Shown: positions 1-14,498, counted from the first letter of the stretch. The stretch: 64,000 bases of DNA from Acanthochlamys bracteata (GCA_019914995.1 CM034133.1:4526001-4590000); one strand, 5' to 3'. The notes: generated by a model not told the origin, from the letters alone. Numbers and translations: made by a program.

Positions 1-359
1 AAAGAACAAAATATCCCTCATAATCCTTAGATGAACTATCTTCAAAACTTAAAACTGATTTTTGTTCAATCTTACAATGTTATTCTAAGTGTATTCATGA
101 AAAATTTTGAACAATTATTGATCAAGAAAGATTCTGTCTTTGTTCATACACATATAAAGAATTATCAACAACAATTTAAGCTCAGATATAATAAAATTTT
201 ATTAGAAAAAATTTGTAAAAATATATAGAAAATTTTTAAAACCACACTCATCTAGGGTTGCACACGGTCACAGAAATTTAATTAATATAGATATTAAAAA
301 CTATCAAAACTATCGTACTTGAACTTGTAATAATGACAACCTCATATTTAAAAAATGCG

Positions 360-2130
360 AGGCAAGCCGGTCACTATTAATGCTAGGCAATAGCAATTAG
401 TAGAGAAGTTGGGCAATAGCAACCGGTTGGAGAGTTAGGTTACTATTGCGTTAAGTAATTGCGACCAAGAAGAGACTTGATCTCTAATATATAGTAATAG
501 AGACCACCGCTTAGTTAGCCCCTATTACCTTAAAAAAATAATTATAATTAATTAGTAGTAATTAATTTAATAAAATTGAAATTATTGAATGTGATATACA
601 GTTTTTATTTATGATATTGACAAAATTTTAGATCATTTGGATTATGCTTTGTGTTCAATCACAATAAATAATTGATGGGTGTATACGATTTAATAATTTA
701 TTAGTATAAATTTGAGTAATAGCTTATAGTCAAATTTGATGAAAATTTGTGTGAATAGTGATGTTATAGTATAGAATATATTCAATAATTTAGATCTCCA
801 TTATAGTTTTGTAATTTTGTTAATTGAGTAAATGATCTAGTAATAATAGGGCAAGTTAGTTTATCAATAGAATAGTTATACTCTTTTATTATACTAGTTA
901 CGCAATAATCTAATTTTTTATTTCAAATAGATTATCTAAATCATTGGATATAATATAATAATATTTTTGTTCACACAAAATTTTATCAAATTTGGGTAAT
1001 AGTTAATGCTCCGATTTATACTTATAAATTGTTAATCTATACGTCTATCGAACATTTACTGTGATGGAGTGGAAAATATTATCCAAATGATTTAAAATTT
1101 TGCCAATATAATATATAAAAAATAACATTCACATCCAACAATTTCGATATTATTAGATAAAATATTTTAGTTTAAATTTTTATTTTTAAACTAATAAGAA
1201 TCAAAGTCTAGTTAGTCCCTATTGTTATGGTAATAGCGACCAACTGCACTTATTGGTTGTTGTTGCTGTTGTGAACATTAGTGACCATTTGTGTTGCCGG
1301 TCGCTATTGCCATAGCAATAGAGGCCAACTTGATATTAGTTCCTATTAATTTAGAAAATAAAAATTTTATTAATTAATAAAAAATTATCTAATAATCTAA
1401 ACTATTGAATTTGAATTATATTTTTTGTATATTATATTAGCAAAATTTTTTAGATCATTTGAATAATATTTTTTGCTATATTACAATAAATAATTAATGA
1501 ACTATATAATTTAATAATTTATAGCATTAAATTATAGCACTAAAATATATCAAATATGATACATTCTTGTTTGAACAAAAATATTGATATAGAACGTATC
1601 CAATGTATAGATACTCTATTTAAAATGTAAAATGGCATGATCTGTGTTTTAGTATAAGACAAAAGTATAAGTATTATGCTTCAACTAAATTGACATATTA
1701 TTGCTAACTTACTCATATAATTTAAATAATTATATAAAAGGAATAAAAATCTAAACCGTTGAACACAATTTGTGCTATAGTAATAGTGTTCACAAAATAT
1801 TTCATCAATTCGGATATATTTTGGTGTTACGATTTAATTATATCAATTGTTACATACGTCCATCAATCATGTATTGTGATAAAGTACAAAATATTTGTCT
1901 AGATGATCTACGACTTTCTCAACATGATATACGAAAAAATATAAATCACGTCCAACATTTTTTTATTAAATAAAATATTATTCATTAACTTAAATTTTTT
2001 ATTTTCTAAAGTAATTGGGACTAACTTATAATTTTGGTCCCTATTGCTACGTAATAGCGACCAACAAATACGTTTGGTTGCTACTATTTTAAAGCAATAG
2101 AGATTAATTTTATATTAGTCATTACTACTA
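360..2130. repeat. Two tandem foldback units with CACTA subterminal-type repeats
   Basis: Clusters of short GGTCGCTATT / AATAGCGACC-like motifs at about 360-530, 1205-1340 and 2025-2110 separate two AT-rich units. Each unit is an imperfect inverted repeat. In unit 1 the left arm (about 581-757) is recognisable in the reverse complement of about 968-1160; both contain versions of GATCATTTGGAT and AATTTTGTGTGAA. In unit 2 the left arm from about 1404 matches the reverse complement of about 1787-1965. The two units resemble each other with a period of roughly 0.8 kb. Arm identity looks like 70-80% by eye; no alignment was run. Confidence 0.65.
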
Positions 2131-2199
2131 GAACTGTCTCAATCGCCCCCGCACAGTAAGGACTATATATCATAGAAAGATGCTTCTACTAATATATCG

Positions 2200-3250
2200 T
2201 TGGGTAAGAAATGCATAAACCAACACGGTTTCGTTCCAAATAAAATAAAAAGTGATAATGAGAATGATCGGTTGCTTGAAATGATATGAATAGAAGTTTA
2301 TTTGCTGATGTCGGCTATGAGAAACATACAATGCAGAGCACAGAATGATGAATAATCCGAAAGATTCAATTCTCTATTAAGAGATGTTCAAACACCATTA
2401 TTCTCGAAAAGTAGTGGGCATTTTTTTATTTTGTTTATCGTAAGGTTGATTAATATTAAAGTGCGAATCGAACAACCAACATGATAATCGATGATATTAT
2501 GCAAATATTTTGTGATATTGCTCCTGAAGATCAGTCAATTCGATTATTGTAAACAACTCATAAAAGATATTACGAAAATTGAAATTGAGTTGGGAGCCTA
2601 TACATGCATACAAGTATAACTTTTTGCTCCTAGAAAAACACTAGCAGAGTTAGATAAATGTCCAAAATACGACCAATTAAGATGAAAGCACACAAATATT
2701 AAAGATAAGAAGATTGTTCAGAAGATATTAAGTTATTTCCCACTAACTTCAATAGTGCGAAGATTATTTATGTCAAGGATACTGCATGGATATGTGTTGG
2801 AATAAAGAAAACAGTGTCTTAGAAGAAAATTTATTAAGGCATCCAGCAGAGAGTAAAGCGTGGAGGTATTTCAATATGAGGTTGGGTTTATCAACGGATA
2901 ACTTCACTCTCTTTTATTAAAAGAATAAACCATATAGCATGCGGATTGTTATACTTATACCATACAATTTGCCTCCGTGGAGATGCATGAAAGAGCTTTT
3001 TATTTTATCATATACTTACACCATACAATCAGCCTGGTAAAGATTTAGATATGTTTTTATCACCGCTAATAGATGAATTGAAAATTTTATGAGACCACGG
3101 GATCAAAACATATGATGTAGTTTTTCAGAATATCTTCAGTTTATATGATGCGATCATTTGAATTATAAATGACTTTCTTACATATAGAAACCTTTTGGAT
3201 GGGTCACGAAAGAAAGTTTACTTGTCCGATTTGGAATAGGAACACATCGT
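2200..3250 (+). pseudogene. TNP2-like CACTA transposase relic
   Basis: No long open frame remains, but short peptides in the right order match the plant TNP2/Transposase_21 family. They are SLLRDVQTPLF (about 2370-2403), LDKCPKYDQLR followed by a stop where the family has W (about 2648-2685), RLGLSTDNF (about 2880-2905), LIPYNLPPWRCMKE (about 2953-2995), PLIDELK (about 3065-3085) and INDFLTYRNL (about 3165-3195). In intact proteins these blocks lie in one transposase domain that cuts the element ends. Here several stops and frameshifts interrupt them, so no functional protein is made. Order and strand fit the element orientation. Confidence 0.8.
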
Positions 3251-3579
3251 CGGAGAGTATAACAAATAAGATATGTTATAGATATCACATCGTATATTTA
3301 TCATGATTGATCTAATTATTTTAATTGTACTATAGATCTTTAGCATTTGAAAGTAGGTCCCGATGGAAGATATCCTGTACACTCTTTGGCACTCCTTCAG
3401 TATCAACTCCTCCAAGCTCCGATCTCGTTCGTTCTTTACCACTTGCATCTTCAGGTGATGCTTTAGGATTCACTATAAATATGTCAATTAGCAGTACTGA
3501 TAAGGTAATATTTTTATTTCTATTTAAATTTATATAAAAAATAATACATATTTAAGATGCTTGTATGATTATATTTAGG

Positions 3580-4760
3580 GTACTCAACAAAGACACGGAG
3601 TCGTCCTCCCAGCTTCATTACATACCTGTACTAAAAGATAAGGAAAAATAAATCTACAATTTAATACTGATGGCCTGCGTATTGGTTTGAATTCAAAGTG
3701 GCTTAAAGAGCGTATAGTATATTGATTCATTCTCATGCTCCGATAGACGTTATAGGATAGATATGGTTAAATAAGAATAGATCAAAAGTCATTGAGACGA
3801 TACAATCGCGGCTAACGATATTTTATTAATATATCACAAAATATTTTCTTTATATATAAGCTTTTATTAGCTAAACTTGTATCTTATTTCTATAAAAGAA
3901 ACTTTTGATTTGCAAGTCTGTTTTGGAAATGTTAATTGTGCAAAACAGAAAAAAAAAACTCGTATAAGAGATGGAGAAATAGAGAACACAAATATTATTA
4001 AAAAATAAAATATGAAAAATGCGGTAGTCTAATCTACCAAGAGAGATTGGTAAACTTTCTAATTGGTTTAGTCTATGCAATCTATTTAATGGTTCTAAAT
4101 TTATGGTGAGTGTAATTTTTGCGATCAGAATAAAATTAGATTATTTCTATTTATTAACTTATATTTTTTATAAGAAGTGTCAAGAAGGTCGAAAAGTCTC
4201 GAAATAGGCAACTCGATCCCTACCACAGAGGAAGTGAAAGTATTACAAGCATTTCTCAAATGGTAAGTATATCTTATATTTAAATATGTATGTCTATAAT
4301 ACTTGTTCGTATTTATGTTATGAAAACTGAAAAGTATACAGATTGAGGGACCATTAGGAATATATAAGATCCCATATACAAAGAAGTCAAGTGAATGGAG
4401 TTGAAAAAACACGAAATAACTATGTAAGTAAAATATTTAAATATCATTTAAAACTCTTTATACACTACTAAGTATTGTTATACTAATTTTATCGGATGTC
4501 CCAATTGCTCGAAAAATTATCACAAATCGAGCATTCAATGACGGAAAAAGAAGTACACAAAATATTTTAGAAAGTGTATCTAACTATTGCTGTGGTAGAG
4601 GACCTAGACCTAAACAACCGCATAAAGACAACAGTTTATCTAAGGTTACCTAGCTTGAGCAACAATTGGAGAGAGAAAAGTAAGAAATGGAGGGATTAAC
4701 CAACAGAGTTAGCACGTTCAGCAAAAATTAGGATTGTAGCAGAAGTAGTATAATGATCAA
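3580..4760 (+). pseudogene. Second En/Spm transposase-like relic (TNPA / Transposase_24 type)
   Basis: Downstream of the TNP2 relic, short stretches resemble the plant Ptta/En/Spm transposase family. One is a start resembling GTQQRHGVVLP (about 3580-3610), followed by LQFNTDGLRIG (about 3655-3690). Near 4595-4620 GRGPRPKQPHK is readable, followed at about 4660 by a charged QQLEREK stretch like the coiled C-terminal end of that family. Stops and frameshifts are frequent. The family assignment is from memory of its general pattern and is weaker than for TNP2; the position (second gene of a CACTA element) supports it. Confidence 0.5.
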
Positions 4761-5318
4761 TTTTAGAACTGTAACAAAATCAATACAATAATCTTATACA
4801 AATGCTAAAGTCTATGCAAGGTAAACAATCAAGAGACGGTTCTGCACGTAACATATTATCTTATTCATAAATTTTAAAATAATATCGTAAGATTTTACAT
4901 ACCGGTAGATTGTTGTATGAAATTTATTAATATCATGAAAGATCTTTTGCAAAATTTTTAAATATTTTCATAAATTTTTTATATAGTTACAAATTTTAAA
5001 AACTTCTTTTAAATTTATAAAAACTCCCTCTATATTTTATAAAAAACCCCTAAACTTCTATAGAAAAGTAAACTTTTATAAAAACCGTCCTTATATAGAA
5101 AACCCCTCAACTTTTAATTAATTACAGAAAACTTTTTCAGAATAAAATCGTATAAATCGTAAAAAAATCGCAACTTTTTCGATTTTATGATTTAAACCGT
5201 GATCTAGGTGCGATTTTACTCAAAAAAATATATATTTACTTAAAATAGGATCGGTTTGATAATGTAAAATTGTAAAATCATAAATTTAAGATTTAATCAA
5301 AATTTTGATAAACTTTGT

Positions 5319-6375
5319 GAAGACTTAGCTTCATAACAGCTTATGGAGTCAAAACCTAGAAAAGGTCGAAAGATCGTAAAACCTACGTGTACACGACCGT
5401 CTTAGTGAGATTCACTTATACAAAGAAATAGAATTGTATTTGAATGTAGGATGAGTGAGTTAAAAGCATCTCTGCATTGTTAAACTTTTATATTGAAGAC
5501 TCAGCTTCATAACAACTTAAGATGTAGAAACTAAAAAAAAACATAGAAAGACCATGAAACCTATGTGTACATGATCGTATCAACGTGAGTGACTTGAAGG
5601 AAGAAATAGAATTGCATTTGGATGTAGGATGAGCATAGAAGCATTTTTTTCATTGTTAAGATTTTTATATCGAAGACTTAATTCATAATAACTTAAGGGG
5701 TCAAAGCTTAATAAAAGAGTCGAAAGATCACGAAACCTATGCGTATGTGACTGTCTCGGTGAGAGTGGTTTGTAGTGAGAAACGAAATTGCATTTAGATA
5801 TAGGATGAGTGAGTTAAAAATATTTTTGCATTGTTAAGATTCTTATATCCAAGACTTAGCTTCAGAACAACTTAAGGAGTCAAAATTTAGAAAAAAGCAT
5901 CGAAAGGCATAAAATCTATGCGTACATAAGCGCTTCGGCGAGAGCAACTTGTAGGAAGAAACGAAATTGCATTTGGAGATAGAACGGGTGAAGTAGAAGT
6001 ATTTTTGCATTCTTAAGATATTTATATTGAGGACTAAAATTCATAACAACTTAAGAGGTCAAAACTTAGAAAAAGAACCGAAAGTAAGTGAAACCTACCC
6101 GTATACGACCGTCTCGGTAAGGGACACTTGTAGAAAGAAATGGAATTGCATTTGGAAGTCGAACGAGTAAATTAAAAGCATTTATGCATTGTTAGGATTT
6201 TTAAATCGATGACTTCGTTTCGTAATAACTTAATGGGTCAAAAAATTAGAAAAAATGTCGAAAGAATGCAAAACATACTCGTACACCACTGTCTCAGCAA
6301 GAGTGACTTGTAGAAAAAAACGAAATTATATTTAAATATAGGACGAGTGAACTACATGCAGTATTGTCTTTTTTA
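5319..6375 (+). repeat. Six-copy tandem array of a ~178-bp unit
   Basis: The unit begins with variants of GAAGACTTAGCTTCATAACA at 5319, 5495, 5672, 5850, 6029 and about 6208, giving spacings of 176-179 bp. Each copy then shows a CGAAAG...AAACCTA block, a GACCGTCTCGGTGAGAG-like block, GAAATTGCATTTGGA and GCATTGTTAAGAT. Copies are perhaps 70-80% identical by eye. No open frame runs through the array. It lies inside the CACTA element between the transposase relics and the right subterminal region; internal satellites of this kind are known from plant CACTA elements. Confidence 0.9.
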
Positions 6376-6704
6376 ATTTTTATTATATATTGTAGTTTTT
6401 AATAACATTTTTTTATTTTATTTTAGAAATATGCTCGGTGTTAGCACTTACATAAAATGGCGTGAATGATTATATTTGGTAGGAAGTTGGCATCGATGAA
6501 CATTGTTGAAATTGTATCATGCAAACAAATCATGTACTTTGTATTTAAAGAATTAATATTTAAAATTTATTTAATTTAGTGAGTATTTGTATTTGTTTTG
6601 TTGCAAATTTTGTTTATGTTTTTATATGTGCAAAATTTATTATATGTTTCATATTTTTATATCAAATATTAAAAAAACAAAAAATTATTATAATACCAAT
6701 AGCG

Positions 6705-7040
6705 ATCAGATATATTTGGGTTACTATTGGTAATAGCGACCGGCCATTAGAAGGTCTATATTGGTAATAGCGACACAGTAATGGTAATAGAACTTGCACA
6801 GTCAGAGTCGCTATTATCTTGTAACGATCGCCTATTCTTTTATCAGTATTACCTTAAAACAGCGACCAGTTTGACTTGATTATTGTTACTTGTAGCGACC
6901 TTTTTATTCTGGTCGCTGTTGGTTGAATTATTACCGACCAACTTCTCTTTTTGGTTGGTATTACTAATAACGGCCAACTTTTAGCTACCGATTTTGCATC
7001 CGGCTTCTTTTGGTCACTAATAGTAGTTTTTGTTGTAGTG
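6705..7040. repeat. Right subterminal repeats and terminus of the CACTA element
   Basis: At least six copies of a GGTCGCTATTACC-like motif in both orientations occur between 6710 and 7015, for example GGTAATAGCGACC at 6729-6741. In En/Spm-type elements such subterminal motifs are the binding sites of the TnpA-type protein. The segment ends with TGTTGTAGTG at 7031-7040, the reverse complement of CACTACAACA. Confidence 0.8.
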
Positions 7041-7070
7041 TGTAGAGTGTCTCTCTTTTTCATTTTGTCT

Positions 7071-7924
7071 TCTTCTTATTCTTCTTCCCAACAACAAGTA
7101 ATCTTGCAACGTATCTAGAGAGTTTATGTGCAAGATTTGGCCAAAATAATAATTCAGGTATGTATAGCATATGTTCATTTTTACATGTTCTAAGAAAAAT
7201 CAGCAACAAACTATGTAAACTTTAACTGACAAAAAAATCTTCACCGAGACAAAAAAAATAAGTATAAAATAATTATTTTTTTAAACATTTTCTTAAACGG
7301 TGACATAGTTTGAACCTTGTGCGACCCAAATGCCACCATGTACACCCTATGTTGGGCTGCACTGGGTCATAGTTTGATCCACCAATATAGATTTGCTCTA
7401 GGTCACCCAACAAAATTACTTTTTAAAAAATTAAAATAAATTCTATTATTAGAACTTGAATTTAGATTTTTTAAATGAGAAATTACTATCCTTATCGATT
7501 GAACTGTAATACATCTTTTAAAGATTTTCACAATGTCTACTATTAGTTAAATTTGTGCAACTTTTTACAACCTCGTATGACTCTGACCGATGTTTACAAA
7601 ATGTTATGTATATTTTGTCAACTTCTTTTAATGGATTTTCACTATATCTAAACTATGTTTGGTGTTAAAATTTTCTCTATACATGTAGCCAAAATCTATA
7701 ATATTTTATTTTTTTTGTTTAAATAACCCTTTTTACTATAGAAATTTTTTTTTTTTAACCGAGCTTTCAAGTTAGCTTATCTAATCCATTTATTAGTTAA
7801 ACTGACCAAACTACCTGTACAATTTCTCTTTTTTTCTCTTGACTTCTTCTTAACAACAAGCAATCTTGCAACGCATGTGTTAGCAACTTATGTGCAAGAT
7901 TTTGCCGAAATAATGATTCAGATA
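7071..7924 (+). repeat. Duplicated ~85-bp segment, two copies
   Basis: The segment around AACAACAAGTAATCTTGCAAC at 7090-7110 is repeated around 7852-7872 as AACAACAAGCAATCTTGCAAC. Similarity continues through TTATGTGCAAGATTT..CC.AAATAAT.ATTCAG in both. The first copy starts about 30 bp beyond the CACTA right end, so the duplication may predate or accompany the insertion. Confidence 0.7.
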
Positions 7925-8090
7925 AGTCTCGCAGAAGTTTATTTAGATATTCCAAGAAAAATAAGCAAAAAATAATGGTTCAGATATTCCAAAAAAAAAC
8001 AATGAAAAGAAATAAGCAAAGCATTTCCTTACAACCACCCCTCCCAACGTTCGCTCTTGGACAATCTTGAACAATTCTTCGACCACCTGC

Positions 8091-8356
8091 TTAGGGAGTG
8101 TTTGGGATTATTTTTCTCCAGCATTTTTTTTTCAATTTTTTATTTCATATTTTTTAATATATATTTTATAAATATATAAAAAATTTATTTAAAAATTTAG
8201 AAAGTGTAAAAAAATTTTATGAAATAAAATTTTTTTATTACATATTTTTATTATTTTTTTAAAAATAAAAAAAATATAACTCGTTTTTTAAAAAGAATAA
8301 AAATATTTTTTATTCTAAAAAAGCTTCATTTCAGAAGCACTACCAAACACCCCCTT
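8091..8356 (+). mobile_element. MITE-like element, AT-rich family, copy 1
   Basis: Starts TTAGGGAGTGTTTGGGATT and ends ACCAAACACCCCCTTAA, so the ends form imperfect inverted repeats (GGGNGTGTTTGG). The interior is almost pure A/T and shares the phrase ATATATTTTATAAATAT with four other stretches of this window. It has no coding capacity. The 15-bp word ATTCTTCGACCACCT occurs on both flanks (8074-8088 and 8362-8376), a few bases outside the inverted repeats. Confidence 0.65.
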
Positions 8357-9399
8357 AACCCATTCTTCGACCACCTAAATTAAAATAAAATAAAAATGAA
8401 TTTCACTAAACTTATGGAAAAATTTACGGTAAAAAAGCAACCTTGCTGCTTTGGAGTTCTCCTCACAATTTTGTACAAATAAGTTTTATCATATGTTTTC
8501 GAATTGAATTTAGGAACATTTTTTAAGAATACACCAAAAAATGATTTCATAAAAATCATACAGTTTGTTGAATAAATTTTATCATGAGACTCGCAATAAA
8601 AGGAATGGGAACATTTTCTAAAAATATCACTAGAAATATGAAAAACTAATTTTTTTGTTAAAAAAAAGAACTATATTTCTTCTATCCTTGTTCCGAATGC
8701 ATTTTGATGAAAGATTTTTTAAATAAAATTAATACAGTTTATAAAAATAAACTTTATCATAACATTCAGATTAAATTTCACAATAAAAAGTCTAAATACA
8801 TTTTCTGAAAATTGTTTGAAATATCCTTACTCTACATGCATCAGTATATTGGTTGAAGAAAAAAATTTCAATAAAAATTGTACAATATATAAAAATAAAT
8901 TTTATACATAAGATTGAATTGAATTTAGCAATAAAAACTTAACAAAATTTTCTAAAACTATCACAAGTACAAAATGTAGTTTATACAAGAAAAAGCTATC
9001 ATTGTTCTACTCTTACTTGACATGCGCCGGAATATTGGTCAAAGAAAGATTTTTTGAATAAAAATTATATAGTTTGTGAAAATAAAATTCACTACAAGAT
9101 TTGGAATTGAATTTCACAATAGAAAGACTAGGAATATTTGTAAGAATATTACTAGAAATACAAAAAAAAATATTAAAGAAAAACCAACTATCTTTTTTTG
9201 ACAACCGTTTATTGGTCCAAGATTCGAAATTGAATTTCTCAGTAAAATGTTAGGTACATTTCGTGAGGATATGACTACAAATATAAAGAAAAGTTTAGAA
9301 AAAAAAATGTGTTTCTTTGACCATTAATTAACGTTCGTCGATTATTTGTCAAAAAAAGATGTTTTTGATAAAAATTATACAATTTTTAAAATAATGACT

Positions 9400-9635
9400 A
9401 TTACTCGACCACTCCATTAGTCAAAAATCGATAATAGTTATTCTATCATTAGTCGACCATTATCCGAGTAATAATTACTATTCCATCTATATTCGACCAT
9501 TATTTTACCCTTTTCAATCTTTATTTCAATATTATTTAACAATTAGTAGAAAATTGATTATTATTCGACCATTACACAACCGTCGTTCGAATAATAATAG
9601 CTATTCGACTATTGTTCGAGTAATGACCATATACA
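9400..9635. repeat. Cluster of inverted TCGACCATTA / CGAGTAAT motifs
   Basis: Within about 230 bp the words TTACTCGACCA, AGTCGACCATTATCCGAGTAAT, ATTCGACCATTA and TTGTTCGAGTAAT recur in both orientations. The stretch can therefore fold on itself. It may be a decayed MITE; no clean termini were found. Confidence 0.45.
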
Positions 9636-10733
9636 CCATTTTTGTATGAAACTGAAAATACGAAAACAATTCTGAACACATTCAAAAAAAAAATTCAGAA
9701 TAACTAAATACGCCCTTGACATTACTTAAACATTAAATTGCTATAAAATGGTGTAAGTTCAAATGATAAATTCGTTTAATTGTTAGATTTTTCTCATAAA
9801 AAATAGTTAAATAGTCATCAACGCTTCATTTTTATCTCACGACTACTCTTTTTATCTTATTGTAGCTCTGTCTCTAATTCTGAGATACACTTCTATTAAG
9901 CTATTATCTTTTTTATTTCAAAATATTAAATGTTATTTTACAATAAACTTTAAATAACAATGATTAAAACTTAGCAAAACTATCTAATATGCAAGATCTC
10001 TATCTTATATTCAACTTTTATATGTTCTTAATTCGTTATTAGTAACAAAATACAATGGACATGTGGTCCGCGTAAAGTTTTCGCATTTGTTTAGACCTTG
10101 TCTTTCCCAGTAGTGTTAACATTTTCTTACACGATGTTACACTACAGCTAAGAATTGTAAGAAGAAAAATAAGAACGACAACTACGAAAACTACACTAAA
10201 AACCGAAGAAAACAGATGTAATTTTGCTGCCCAGTTCTACAATGCATACATGTATTTAAACTTATTCCGAGGCTTTCTAAAAACTACTTGCCTTTCTAAT
10301 CTGGCCGAGAACCATTGGAACTGGTTCAAAGGCACACCAAGACACTAAAAAGTACAGCCGGTGAAACAGTCCGTCTTTCCTTAACCTTTCTTCTCTATAT
10401 AGACAAAAGACTGCATAACAACAAACTACCATGTATCGACAAATTGTACCGGTTCAGTAACCATAGACACACAATTCAGCTATGAATTGCTCCACAGAGT
10501 GGAATCAAAGAGCTACTAGATGACATCTACTGTAAGAAAAATGCATTATGCTGACCACAGTAATGTTTTTCGTAATAAAAGACCAAACATCCTGAATTTA
10601 CTACAAGTTCATATGGTCCAACATTCCCATCCATAAGAGTACTCGCAATAACTGAATTTAGAGGCATGAAACTAGATTGAATCATCAGCGTAAGCAAGAC
10701 ATGTTCTAGTTGATCAAACTATACACATATTCC

Positions 10734-13309
<2,576 letters not shown>

Positions 13310-13371
13310 GGTTTTCTAGCGAGTGTTCCTTCCTGCTCGTCTGAAAAGAAACGAATCAGAATGAAGGCGGC

Positions 13372-13384
13372 GGGTTTAGGGTTT
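13372..13384 (-). promoter_or_regulatory. Telo-box of RPS15
   Basis: Reads AAACCCTAAACCC on the minus strand, containing the telo-box AAACCCTAA found near transcription starts of plant ribosomal protein genes. It lies about 63 bp upstream of the start codon, in the 5' UTR or core promoter. The role is inferred from family knowledge. Confidence 0.7.
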
Positions 13385-13461
13385 TCGAGAGGCAAAAGGG
13401 ATTTGTTTACTTCTGGTTTATGGAATTATTATTACATACAATTGAGAAGAGGTGACTCAGA

Positions 13462-13513
13462 CTTATCGGGTTCTAACGGATCGAATGGGATGCGATCCAT
13501 AGAACCCGATAAG
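13462..13513. repeat. Perfect 13-bp inverted repeat upstream of RPS15
   Basis: CTTATCGGGTTCT at 13462-13474 is the exact reverse complement of AGAACCCGATAAG at 13501-13513, with a 26-nt spacer. It could form a cruciform or be a bipartite binding site; function unknown. Confidence 0.7.
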
Positions 13514-13949
13514 CAAAATCAGGTGATCCTTATCCGTTCCACAATCTTTTTCTTTGCCTTTTTTCTTTTAAAAAAAAAAAAGAAGTTAACTTGAAATTTA
13601 ATATGTACAATTCATGTACTTTTACATTACAGATAATGAATGATTTTGATCTTAAATCTAAGGATGCATTTGGTATTGACTTTGAACTTGTGATTCGAAG
13701 ATTTTTTTATGTTTTTTCAACTTAGTGTTTGCTAAACATTTTCCAAATCAATTCATTTTCTTCGTGTTGCGAGGGATACTTCAGCGACAAATGCATTGGT
13801 AATACACAAAACCGGCGGATAACAAAAAGTAACCCCTGAAATAAAATGAAACAATAAGTTAACTGCTAGTAAGTCCTTCAACACAATCCTATAGTTTGAG
13901 ATCCTCCTACTAATCCATCAAATATATGGTGATAATTATAGATATAAAA

Positions 13950-14380
13950 TTAGGTCGGACCGAACAGGTCGGTCCGCGGTTCGGCTAGTTAGCTCGAATA
14001 TTAGTCTGTTCGGTCCGATAAATAGTGGCAGGATTGGACTGATCCGGTCCGATCCTACAGACAGTATTGGGCCGACTTCGTCAGTCCATCCATCTGCATA
14101 CTGTTGATATTGACTGAATAACATTGACAGATCAATATTGACAGTTGAACTGATTAATTTTTAATAAAAATATTTTTTAATAATAAAAAATAAATTTTAA
14201 TAATAAACAATTTTTGATATTTATTTTTTATTTTAAAAATAAAATTTAAAATTTATTTTATTAAAATAAAAAAATAAATCGGATAAACAGACCGGTCTAT
14301 AAAAATAGAATCGAACTTGGTTGACCCAACCCGGTCTATTCACTTGGCACAGACCAGCCCGATCCGCTAATATTTGCACC
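13950..14380. repeat. Putative non-autonomous element with GGTC/GACC-rich ends
   Basis: The left end reads TTAGGTCGGACCGAACAGG. The right end, reverse-complemented, reads ATTAGCGGATCGGGCTGG, a loose inverted match. The middle 14150-14280 is almost pure A/T. Probably a decayed MITE; no target duplication was found. Confidence 0.4.
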
Positions 14381-14498
14381 TAAAGTGGTAATCAAATGCC
14401 CAAATTTCATAATTACAAAAGGACATAAAAAATTTATTTATAATATTTAAACAGTTTTATATATCTATTACAAATCTATTATTAGAAGTACAAAATAA

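Larger units (their letters stand above)
1..7040 (+). mobile_element. Degenerate CACTA (En/Spm) DNA transposon, left end not found
   Basis: The right end is visible: 7021-7040 read on the minus strand begins CACTACAACAAAAACTACTA, a typical CACTA terminus. Inside it lie repeated subterminal motifs of the form GGTCGCTATTACC (about 6710-7015, and again at 360-530, 1205-1340 and 2025-2110). The interior holds a TNP2-like transposase relic, a second transposase-like relic and a 178-bp tandem repeat array, all in the plus orientation. No matching left CACTA terminus could be read; it may be degraded near 240-350 or lie outside the window. Three bases, tgt, follow the right end and would be the expected 3-bp target duplication, but this cannot be tested without the left end. 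Every reading frame is broken, so the element is not autonomous. Confidence 0.85.
7041..10433. other. Gene-free AT-rich intergenic stretch
   Basis: No coding region could be supported. Visible content: an ~85-bp direct duplication (7071-7160 and 7848-7924), one MITE-like element (8091-8356), and a stretch rich in inverted TTCGACCATTA / TCGAGTAAT motifs (9400-9630). The rest is AT-rich sequence with loosely repeated TTTATCATA and GAATTGAATTT phrases between about 8480 and 9260, which may be a decayed tandem repeat of about 120-150 bp. Confidence 0.6.
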
